DNA from: Allygus modestus | Taxonomy: Eukaryota > Arthropoda > Insecta > Hemiptera > Cicadellidae | NCBI GenBank assembly: GCA_963675035.1 | Contig: OY776117.1 | Span: 27,508,829 to 27,572,828 of the forward strand | DNA: 64,000 nucleotides | Reading direction: 5' to 3' | Shown here: positions 39,801 through 52,400 of the stretch, in pieces | How positions within the stretch are numbered: position 1 is the first letter of the stretch | How the letters are laid out: the number at the start of each line of letters is the position of its first letter | Notes under the pieces: model-generated | Databases searched by the model: none | What the model saw: only the letters and a program-made list of their open reading frames with translations | Told to the model about the DNA's origin: nothing | Program-made: the position numbers and the translations under genes

Positions 39801-42800
39801 CAGCGACTGGAAGACGTTGAAGAAAACTGATCTGACGGAGAGACCCTCCAGTGATTTGCGGTTGTTCCAAAATTGGATATCTGTTGAACGAAGAAGTAAT
39901 GACATTGAGCAGTTTTAAATAATAAAGAAAATTGAAACTAGACAAAACACATGCTACACAGATTAAAGTGTGAAAACCAACAAATCCAATATGTATACAG
40001 AAAACACTCAGAAATCAACTGAACGACAGCCACTTTTTAAACTTGCTATTAGTTTGACCAAGAATTATACAAAACTAAAAATAACTATGTAGAAATTGAT
40101 TGTTAACAGTTACTTTTGTTCTACATTACAAATAGACATATAAACCAAGCCAATAAACCAAGCCGTTTATTAAGCCGTATTAAGCCGTTTGCCAATAAAC
40201 CAAGTTTAGTGATCTTTAATTTGAAATTCAACTAATATGCAGAAATGTATGTACTTTACATGAGAATAAAAGTGTTAACACTTTTGTGATGTCGTGAACC
40301 TGATGGGATATATGAGCAACGTTTTATTTGACACGCATCACAATGACACGATCGTATACAACTGAGGTACGACGCAATAAAAAAACCCACAATGTGCAAA
40401 AAAGTGCCAACAAATTTAGTAGATTTTTTCTTTTATATAAAATTGTGATGCTGGCATATTTTTCTCATTGAATACGGACACAGTATGAAAAAAAGATTAA
40501 TAGTTTGGCTTTTGGTCGTGCTGCATGTGAATTGGCCCCTAAAGAAAAGTAATTGGGGTTTTCACCCACGTCACAAATGTGATAAAACGTGTCAAGCGGT
40601 TTATAAAGGTTAAATTTGAATTTACAGTAAAATGTTTCCTCTTACCATTCTTGAAAGCCAGGAGTTCAAAGACACTGTGAAGAATGGAGACTATGACAGT
40701 TGCTGCCAGGAGGTATGGCGATGTCTCCAGCAATGCCTGGTGACAATAACAATTTGACGTTAACTCAAACATGCTTTAGTCTGTGAATGGCAAAAAATGG
40801 GTGATATCTATATTTTATTAGGCCTACCAGCCACCTTTCTTTCACTTAAGGTAGTGATTGCAAGTTCTACTGTTTATATAAACTGAAGAAAAAGTTAGAA
40901 GATTTGGGGTAAAACACACCAAAAATTAACACTCTATTCCAGCGAGCAAGAGAGAAGACAGTTAAGGGTGTGGTTTACAGGCCTATCTACCAAGACCAAC
41001 CAATAGTGGACGTGCTGGATTGCCAAACTGCACATCAGCTGATCGGGAATAACACTTGAGTTATATTTTTCTATGACACAATGGCAACAGTGACAGCGTG
41101 GAGCCATATTATTGGCTGTAGCCCATCTATTATCTTTCCTGTTCCCGATTAAAGGCCACTTGACACGACTGACCTCCTTGAGAGAGTCCTGATCCTCGTC
41201 ATCCTGATTCTCTTCCTGGAACAGATTCACCGACCACTTGTGCTTCATCGTCTGCGTGGCGTAGATCTGCCACCGGAACAGTGAGAGAGGCTGGAACGTC
41301 AGGTGCAGCTCCAACGTCCTGCGAAAACATCGGAAATCACTCGGTGATCAGCTGTGCTAACGAGCCTTTGAATGCAAATTGAAGAAAAATATAACAGAAG
41401 AGTTGAGGAGGGAGATGAAGAATCGCTGGATGAACTCAAAGTGACAACAAATGCTACATCTTCACTTAGAGAGAATAGACGCAATAGAAATTAGTGTACA
41501 GACAATAGTTGTAAATAAATAATATAGAGAAACCTCTTTGATTTTTCAAAACAAAACAAAAACTTACTAGGCTAATTGTGGTATAGAGTTGGTTTTGAAT
41601 ATTTAAGAAAAGCTAGGCTACAAATTACAGTATCAGTTTGTTACAACTTTCAACCATTAAAAATTAATCCCAATCACATTACATGCTGGTAACAAGATGT
41701 TTCGATTCAAAGATTAAACAATTGGTTCAGCCACTTAAATTTTAGTAAGCTAGGTTTTACTTTAGTACCTTACTTTAGATTTTACTTTAGTTTTATAGTT
41801 GTTTAAAAGGTATACTGAAAACAAAAATGACAGATGAAACCATCAAAGAGCGGGGGTTAGGGTGGACAGGTTGTAGTCTGGGATTCTTTTTGGAACAGTA
41901 TGAAGATTTCTTGGACTTGGTAGAATAAGCGAAAGTAGACTTACTATCATCCTTTTTACTATCTGCAAAACTCTATACAAATTTCATTAGAACCAGAAGT
42001 TTATTGTATATTCTAATGCACAACAAGTTTTCCACGGGAACAATAAAAACAACTGTCTAACAAAATTGTAATTTGTAAATAATCACTCATTTGCCAACCA
42101 AATTAGAGAAGTTTCGTTATTCCCCTAAATATATGTTGCTTTATAACACCAGAATTTCTTATTGATTGCCTTAAAGTTTTATTTTTTTGATGTGTAACTC
42201 TCAAATGCCTTTGTCACATTTAAAAATTCTGTTTACATTTCATATTAATCTAATCATTTGCAGATTATTGTAAATTGAATTTCATTTTAGCGAATTTCCC
42301 CTATAGGGAAGGAAGCTATTACCGAAGGTCTCATGGTAAGACTTAAGCCCGAGACCATGATAACTTTTCATTTTGAGATCCCCAGATGCCAAAAACACCA
42401 TTCCTACAAATTTTTATATATGTGTATATACAGGGTGATCATTAAAGAATGTCACAAACTTCGTGGGCCAATAGTACTCATCAATTTGAACAAAAACTGT
42501 CCTCCTAACATATGTCGAAAAATCCTTCGTTTAGCCGCTAGCCGCCATTTTGTATTTTTTACAACAAAATTATATCTAAAAAACTAATTTAGCTAAAATA
42601 ACCAAACCTTGCACGGACGTTTATTAAACATCAAAGAAAATTTAGAAAATTTGTTGTTTGATTTGCATTTTTATTTTCACAATGGCGGTCATTTAAAGTT
42701 TTTAAAGTCAAATAATAAAAAAAACTATACATTTTTCAAAACTTTACCTTATAACAAAAAAAACAAACATTTTAATACTAAATCCAACGGTATTTTGTTT

Positions 42801-43400
42801 ATAAAAATCGGACCACGAATAAGCGAGAAAATTCACTTTTTCGGTTAGCCCGCAGAAGCTCCGGTCCCACCAGCAGCCCCAAGTACCGTGGGCGGCGGCG
42901 CGCGGTCCGGCGCAACAATGAAAATCGTATTAAGAGAAACGCACTACTGTCCGTGAGAGGAAAGAGCTTCTGCGGGCTAACCGAAAAAGTGAATTTTCTC
43001 GCTTATTTGTGGTTCGATTTTGATAAACAAAATACCGTTGGATTTAGTATTAAAATATTTTTTTTTTTTTTTGTTACAAGGTAAAGTTTTGAAAAATGTA
43101 CAGTTTTTTTTTATTATTTGACTTTGAAAACTTTAAATAGCCGCCATTGTGAAAATAAAAATACAAATCAAACAAAAAATTGTCTAAATTTTCTTTGATG
43201 TTTAATAAACGTCCGTGCAAGGTTTGGTTATTTTAGCTAAAGTAGTTTTTTAGATATATTTTTTTTTTGTAAAAAATACAAAATGGCGGCTAGCAGCTAA
43301 ACGAAGGATTTTTCGACATATGTTAAGAGGACATTTTTTGTTCAAATTGATGAGTACTATTGGCCCACGAAGTTTGTGACATTCTTTAATGACCACCCTG

Positions 43401-43431
<31 letters not shown>

Positions 43432-46400
43432 CCGTAAGCAAAATAACTCTCGGAAAAAAGGTCCGATCTTAATGAAATTTGGTATAAATGTGTAAAGCAC
43501 CATTTATTTGAACGAGTTCAAAAACCAGACGAATCACACTATCTCCAAAAGGGTTTTTTGGGGGGATTTTGTACCCCCAAAATGGGTTTTTTGGGGTTTC
43601 CACATGTAATTTTTATTTAAATCAAATTTTAATTTTCACCATTGAATTCAGCATTAAAAAAACAAACAATTTGGTATTTTGATCATGCTCTACGTCAACT
43701 GGTTACTGAGGTATTTAAAGTGCTAAACACAGTACGTTGTCTAATGTTATTCTTATGGAGAAAAAGAAAAATTGTATATCTCGCTTATTTACGAACATAA
43801 ACTGACGAAATTTGGTATATGGCTTCATCTGGTTGTGGTTTACTGTTGTTTGCACAAAAATACTATTTTTCGCCTATGGTTCGCGTAGCAGCAAACCTAG
43901 GTACTCGAGCCCCATGTTATTCTTATGGAAAATGTTATATATCGCTTATTATGAATGTATATGGATGAAACTTGGTATGTGACTTCACTTAGTTGAGTTC
44001 TATTGATATTTGCATAAAAACCCATTATTTTGTGTTCCTTGTTGCAGCAAACCTGCGTACTCATCCCCAATGTTATTCTTATAGAAAATAATTAATATTT
44101 TAAATATCACTTGTTTGTGCATATATTTCTTATGAAACTTGTTAAGTGCCTAAATGTGTTATGTCACATATTCATTGGAAATTCGCTGAGTAATTTGCTG
44201 CAACGGGGGTATTTTGATACTTAAATGTCAAAATTAATCTAACCACTCTTAATGTTTAATGCGGTGTCAGTAACGACTTTGTTAAGACTTGAACGGTGAG
44301 AGAAACTGGTTGAGGCAGTCAAGATGACAAATAATCATGAAAACAAATCTGGTAAGTAACCATCAATATAAAACTGCTAAATCTAAACATCACATTAATA
44401 TCTCTTACTTGCATGTCTCGTTGATGGGGTGATAGTCCCTGATCAAGTTCCAGAACTCGTTGAAGAATACGATCGGTTTGTAATAGTCTCCTGTGACGGT
44501 AAACTCCACAACTGCAAAAGAAAATGCCATTTAACACGTTCGCTACCACATTGTTAAAAAAAAAATCGTAACCACAGACTGCCGCCACAATTTTGCGGCG
44601 GGCGTGGCCTACTCATAGCCCAACGCCGCAGATCTGCGGCGGCTGGGTTCATTAAAATAGACTATTTTAAAACTGCGACATTGGTTTCTTGATACTAAAT
44701 GAGAAATTTCTTTGCAACGGTCTATTTCAAAGGTTAGATGGTTTAGGCACGGTCTACAGGATAGTCCGCCTTATATATGTGGCGCTTGGTCTGTAGCTAG
44801 GACTAGGACCAGTCTACAGGGAAGTTTATGATTTTTTCGTGGGCTGTCAAGAGTGACCCGGCCGCCGTATGGTAGCGAACATGTTAATTAAACAGCTTGA
44901 CAACAAAAATCTACAATGATCATAATTATTTTAAACTTGGAATAATACAATTATGGAAATTGAGTGTTCTTTTTATAAATAGTACAGTAAAAGCCCGCTA
45001 ATCCTGCATCCGATCGGCACTTTCAATAATCTGGCATCAGTCAAAGGGTTCTAAAAAAAATCGTTGTACACTATATAAGCCTTTTTGGCGGGATCGGCAG
45101 AATTAATCAGCAGTTGGTGATCGGTAAAAGTATCTGTATTGTATGAATCAAAATAAAATTCTGTAAATCCATTTTCTGGTTGAAATGTTGTTTAGTTTTT
45201 AACATTTTCCATCACTACCAAAATCAGAGAAAGCACATTAATACACGGAATAATGGCCCGCTAACCAATAATTTCCTTTTGACTCTCCATTTTTGCGGTA
45301 TTTCCGCTACTCTCATAATAATGGCTATTTTTATACGGCACTCAGTAGTCCGGCATTTTCGGTAATCCGGCACTGCATAAGTCCCGAACGTGCCGGATTA
45401 GTGAGCGTCTGCTGTATGGGGTACTGTAGCACATGGTACACTCCAACAGTTTGATTGGTTAATAGCTAAGTTAACAGAGAGCACAAAGAAAAAAAAAACT
45501 TGATTTGAAATTACAAATCTGCTAATTTATTAGTCACTAAGCAATATACAATCACTGTGCAATAGACTTTTGTCATCTTAATGAAGTTAGGAGTCAATAA
45601 GGCACATTATTACATAAGACACCTATAGGTGTAAAATTATTAATATTTAGAGCAATAAATTTGTGATAAACACTGGTATGTTGCATGATATCTGTGAAAA
45701 CATTGGTACTGGTCGGTTTAATTTTTGCACAGCTTAACTGTGAGTTTGAGGATTTCCCAAAACATTTTCAAACAAGAATATTTTTAGTTTTCATTAGGGG
45801 TCTGTGGTACCAAAAATTTCAGATCGGTACGGTTCGGTACAGTATAAGATTTTGTACCTTGGTTCTCGGTACAAATTCGCTACAGTACAATGTACCGTCA
45901 TATATACTAATTTGTACTAAATATTAATTTGTATATGTGATAACAAAATTATTGAGCAATACTTAAGGTATATAGGCTAAAGTTTTTATTATTGATTTGA
46001 TTGAAAGTAAAAATAACTAAATTAGGAAACAAATATTTTTTTAAACCTGCATCTTTGGAGTTCCTGAATATTCATGATAAATTAATTCAAAAATTACTTG
46101 AAAATCAATTAATTGCACAAGTTGCTTAACTGATTAATTATATTACTTTCAATGTAAATACAAACTATTTACGTAGGATGAACATAAATTCAAAATGTCC
46201 ATACAAAATATTGCAGTATATTTATTTAAACGTAAGTACCATGTAAAACTGGAAGATAAAGAAAGAAAGTAAAGTGATATTCTGTTAATTTGGCTATTGG
46301 TATTTCACCTTTAAAATAATTAGCTATTAAACTCATCAAAAAATAAATTTAGTTTGTTGTTACAATTAGTTTTCAATAATTTTTGAATCCTTTTTTATAT

Positions 46401-49400
46401 AACTTAAAATTAATTTCACTAGTATACTTCAAAAACAACAATAATAATACATAAATAAAAGCAGTTATATTTGAAATCATAATGGAGAAAGAACGTGAGT
46501 AGAAGATAGTATTCCTTTTCTCACTCAAGGAATGATGTTGGACAAACAACTGGTTTACAGCTAATTACCCAGACCTCTCCCCCTCACGCATCACGCTTTC
46601 CTAGTCTAAACCTTTCTTATCTTCAAGGACAGATTTTTTGCGACCCTACCCAGCCCCTCCCCGCTACCCTTGCCCACCTTTCTTATCTCCATTTTCGTTC
46701 AGCTATAAATAATACCTGTCAACGTAGAGTTTTTGGACTTGTTTTCCTTAAAGGAAATGACTAGTTATCAACAGGAGTCTGTCTTATTTCAACCACTTAT
46801 TTTGTTGAGTTTAGCTTATATCTGTTTATTGTTTGAATCAGTAAATTGTACCGTACCAAATTTGTACCGGGGTTAAGTTCTGTACTGAACCGATGACAGT
46901 AATTAGTTTTGTACCGTACCGGTACCGTTTATTCGGTGCACCGCAGTCCCCTAGTTTTCATACATTTGTTCCTTGATATTGTAAGGTCCTGTAATAAAAT
47001 ATTTCTGTAATTCGGGTCTAAAAAAAGTTTAACAGTAAATAAAAATTATCTATAAAGCGGACACAACAAGGAAAATGTGGCTGAATTTCTTAAAGAGTTC
47101 AATATTGCTGTTTATGACCGTATATAAGTCACAGAATTGTTTTTACATGTGTCCAGCAAAACAAATGAATTCTGTAACTAATTTATTTTACCGTTCCATC
47201 AATCACACTAGAAATAATTGACCTAATGTATCAGCTAATCTGTGGTCAGCAATAAAAAAAGTGTCTATGAAATCATAATCGTAGCGCGGCCCAGGACTTT
47301 TTCTCATTGTCCTTGCATCCACGGTGCATTCACACTTTTAATGTGTGCTGACGGGTCTATATGTATTTCCACTGCATGGTTAAACCCTGCCTTATAACTA
47401 CAAACAAATCTTGTATTTGCTGTAAACTTACATTCGTTGATGGGAGGAGGCACAGAGCCAGGCACCCAGTTGGTTTGGTCCACTACGATGTTTACGGTTA
47501 AATTCGGATGCCAATGTGAAACTATTTCTGTCTTTAGTGTCTCAGCTTTCTGAAATAAAAACATCCCATTTTAGATATATATTCGGTATGTAATGAAAAG
47601 TGACATATTTATTTCACAGTGTACTGAACTGATGGAAAGCTAAATTTACAAAGAAATCGTGAGAGAAATCAAGCAACTTTTGTCTGACAACTATGTCGTA
47701 ATAGATTGTGTTGTGTGAACGAATACTGGGGAAGGAGTTCTGATGAAATCATTAGAGAAGGTGGATGATTTTTATGAAGTTTACAAAATTATTAAACTTT
47801 ATTAAAATGGTTAATAAAGCTATGACATATATGGATAATTGGTTTAGATGTAATGGCTTTAAATTAATTCTTCAAAAACAAAAGTAATGACAAGCATTTC
47901 GAGACCTAGAGATAATGACAATTGTGTCTCTGTATATACAGGGGAATGTACTCTATATAGGCAAACCCCAAGAACCAAGAATTGGAGAATTTCACTCATA
48001 CACCTGCCATAGTTCTAGGTTCAACTTGCCAGTTAATTGCACATCTGTCAGAGAAAAAAACATTCCAACAAGGATAAATTCTTGAATGGCATCAAAATGT
48101 CAACTAATAGGAGCTGTATAATCCAAAATGGTTAACAAATTTGCTCAAAAGCAAACAACTGGATTGGCTTGTATGCAATAAAAAAATGGTACTGAAATAT
48201 TTTAAATTAAATACAAGGTCTACTTCATTAGCCTAGATTTTATTGCAATTGCTGTTTAATTATAATTACTGTATAAATTGTATAGTAATTGTATTAAAAA
48301 TCATATTGTACTGTTGGTTTGCCAACTTACATATATATCCTAAAGAACAAATAAAAAAAACTGGGCTTGAATTCTTTTATTTCAAACCAGCTCCAAGGGG
48401 GAGCGCAAAAAGCCCAAGCGGCTGACATGCCTTGGGATTCGGTCCGCCCCAGTCTGAAATGAAATTAAATGAACCAGCTGCAAGAAACCCAACGGTTCAA
48501 AATCTCCACAGTGTCGAGATCGTGAGGCTCTACTTTACCTTGCCTCTAGTCGACTTTACTAGCACTTGCTATATCTTACCATAACCTCCTCTGGAGTGGC
48601 GGCTGTCTCTCCCGTCAGCAAGTTCTGCGTCTTGGTGAACCTTAGCCGGCGGAACTTGTTCACCTGCCGCCGCGAGTAAACCGCAAACTGACTGTGGAAC
48701 ACCTTCTCGCTGGGAACTTCCGTCTGCAGGTTGTAATTGTCGTCGTGCTTGATAAAGTACACGTGCAGGAATATCGATCCGTTGTTTCTCAATTTCTGAA
48801 ATAATATTGACATTTTTACAGCAATCTGATAAGTAAATGAGGAGACGTTTTTATTCGGTGGAAAACATCCAGGTCGATCGGACTTCTGCAAAGCTTCTGG
48901 GATTGGTGCTTGATAGTAAATTAAACTGGAATTTATATATCGATGAAGTTTGTAAAAAGTTGTCCAGCGTCAACTATCTCCTGAGTGAACTCAAATTATT
49001 GGTCACACCTGCTCATCTGCTTACTGCATATTTTGGGCTTTTTCACTGCCATATAAATTATGGCCTTGTGCTGTGGGGGTTTGCTCCCTGTAGTAAGCGG
49101 GTACTTCTTTTGCAGAAGCAGGGGCGGATCCAGAGGTCATATTTGGGGGGGGAGTTACCACCCCCATTATGGTAACTGGTACACCCCATTATTTATTTTA
49201 AAACTATATAAAATTAATCAACGAATTAAACTAAAGTTAAAATAATATATCAATATAACCTTGTACTCAAGGAAAAAAAAACAATTCTAACTTTCTAAAC
49301 ATACCGAACAAAATAACTTTATTTCTGCTTTGCCCGACTGTAAATAAAAATATTAAATATTTAGGCATTCAACTTTTTTATATGTCATCTTTAGGCGTTT

Positions 49401-52400
49401 AAGAACAAGTAGATGCCTAAGTTAAATTAACTATTCATTTCAGTTGTTACACATGCAAAAAAAACTACTATTTACAAAATTTATTTGAAATCTGCAATAC
49501 TGAACTGTGCAACGAGAAGATACAATGAGGAATGAGGCTGACAGCCAAGGTCAATGAATTTAAAAATGAAAATTTCGTAATACCACATTTTCAAAATAAA
49601 ATACTTTGGGTGTGAACTTCCGTTTGCACGCAATTTAATCTTTGTTTCCTCTTATTTCATTACGTATAATTCGAGGCAATTTTTGCTTCTAACCTAGCTA
49701 CTGGATATTTATTACCTAACAACGGGGACTAGGCTTATACACAAATCAAACCTAACTTACACAGCTGACACCAAACAACGTTCGATTTCGACAGGTGAAA
49801 TCTAGTAAAAAACAACCAACGAATACAATGGTACCAGCCTTTTCGGTTTGCGGCTAAAATTTACCTCCAAGACCATGTTGAAGACACTGCATTTTTGGCC
49901 TGTCAACTGGCAAAACAACTTTGCGATATTCGGGAATATCCATGTTTCTGTAGGACGCTTTGAGGTAAAAGACATGGATCTAAGTAATATTTCATATATT
50001 CAAATAAAAGTTTAGAATCTCGCCTGTCTAATGGTATATATTTTATTACATTTATCGAACGTTTAGGTACAATAGTTTTAATTTGAATGTAACAATGTAC
50101 ACGGGAGCGGCAACATCTGACTCTCGCAACCGAAAAACGAGATCTCGTGAGGCTTTTGCTACTTACATTTTCGTTATGATGTATTCAAACGTTCATCTTA
50201 GGCCTAAGTAATAAAATAAAACACAATATTTTTAAGGTTTGGGGGGCGACCACCCCTCCCTTGAATCCGCCTCTGTGCGGAGGCTGCAGTGAGAATTTTA
50301 ACATCTATCGACCAGCTCGATCATTGCAAGCCACTCTTCAACAGACTCGGGATCCTTACTCTTCACAGCCAGTTAATTTTAAACTCTCTAATTATAGTAA
50401 AAACTGACCCTACTAGGGATTTAATGACCCATCAGCATTCCCATCAGTATAACCTTTGGAACAAGATGGACATTAATATACCCAGATGCAGATTGGGCTT
50501 AACCTTAGATAGCAACCCTACTCTGGCCTATAAACTCTTCAACAAACTGCCGGTTAGCGTGCGCAACCTAGACACCTTGCTTCAAAAACAAATTGACTCA
50601 GTGGCTTAAATTCAAGTGTTTCTACTCTGTTGAAGAGTTTCTTCTAAGAAGTGCTGAAGGCATCATTTAAGATTTATACCGGCCACCATATATGTACGTA
50701 AATTTTAAATATTAGTTAATCTAGTAAAGTGAGTTTTCATGTGTTTTATTAATGACAAGATTTATCCAGCAATTGGTCAATGATCGAGGATTGGTAATGG
50801 TATGAATATTAAGAGACCACAATCTGCCACAAGCACAAACGATAGCTAACAAAATCTTTGCCCATCTGTGTGTCTCGAACAGTGGCCCGAAACCAGTTAT
50901 TGAGATCTGCAATTCACTCCAGCAAACTAATTAGTTATAAATAAATTAGCAATAAATTATATGACTGTGGAATTTTTTGGCTACAGCAGAAATGATCATT
51001 CAACAACTCAATGAAGCCTCTTCTACCTCACTGGACAAAGTAAATCTGCCACAACTGAATTAAATTGACCTGATGGCCCAACGATCTTTAATTGCATTTG
51101 TGATAAACAATAGAACTCTTTTAAATACTGAAGCTGTGGCTTCCTTGCTTCTTTATAAACCTGTATTTGGAAATAACCAACAGAAGAACACCTATGTTAA
51201 GCAAACTGAACCTCAAAGCAAACCGAACACTGCTAATAACAGTGGGCAGTGGTTCAAAGTATCTCATAAAAATAAAAACAAAATGGCTAACCGTAATAAC
51301 TCAAGCAATCTCCAAAAATGGACTGCAACTGTTGTACCTGAAGAAGAGAAAAACATCTCCGATGCAGGGATCCCAACAAGTAATAAGTTTGCAATTTTAG
51401 GAAAACCAACAGATACAGACAACCGAGATGCGTCTGAAGTCTTACAAGGGAATGTAAGTATCTCTGTGCATAGCAAATCTCTCTCATAAAAACAAAGAAA
51501 AAAAATCAAAAATTGGATTGTCAGCTAGGACACAAAGGAAAACCCCAAAGAAGAATATACAAATCCCTCTTGCGAACATCACCTTATGCTCTGACAGCCG
51601 AGGCAGTTCAGTACCTTTAAGATCTCAGACTTAAGAAATGGTAAAATAAATACTTTCGGATATGTTAGAGCTAACACCACCTTATCACAAGTTGTCGACT
51701 CAGCACAGATTGAAAACGAGAATCCAGTGGTATTATTGGGTGGTAGTAATGACAGTTTAAAAAATGATTTTACAGACATATATGAGAATCTAGAGTATAA
51801 ACTATCTACAATAAGCAACAATAGACAAGTTTTTATATGCACAATACCAGCTAGATATGACATTCCATCACATAATTTGCAAAATGAAAATATAAGGATG
51901 GCAAACAATTATATATACAGTAGAAATCCAATTATCCGAACCCCTTATCCGAATCGATTTTGAGTGAAATAATAGAAATATAAAAATCAAGAAAATAACA
52001 GCACGAGCGTGTGTAGCGATAATGCGTCGTGAGCGCTAAAATAAAAGCCCGCGCTGTTACCTTCCGGACGATATTTTCGCGGGGAACAATGAGTCATACC
52101 CCCTTCTCGCCCTGCTCATCATCAGTCGCTACTGTTCTTTCACCAAAATTATCGTTCGAAATGAGTACAAAACGTAAACGTGTTGTCCTTTCGCTAAGTG
52201 ATAAACTCACTTTACTCGAGATATTCAAGTGAAATAACCAACATTGAACAGTGAAATACGTACAGTATGTATTGAAAAGAGCAACTGTATATACTGTATT
52301 AAATTTAACTCCTGTAATTTAATTTTTATAACGTATATTTTTGATACAGTTCGCTCACTTTCTGTTCATTACATTTATAATAACTTTGTCAATAAAATTC

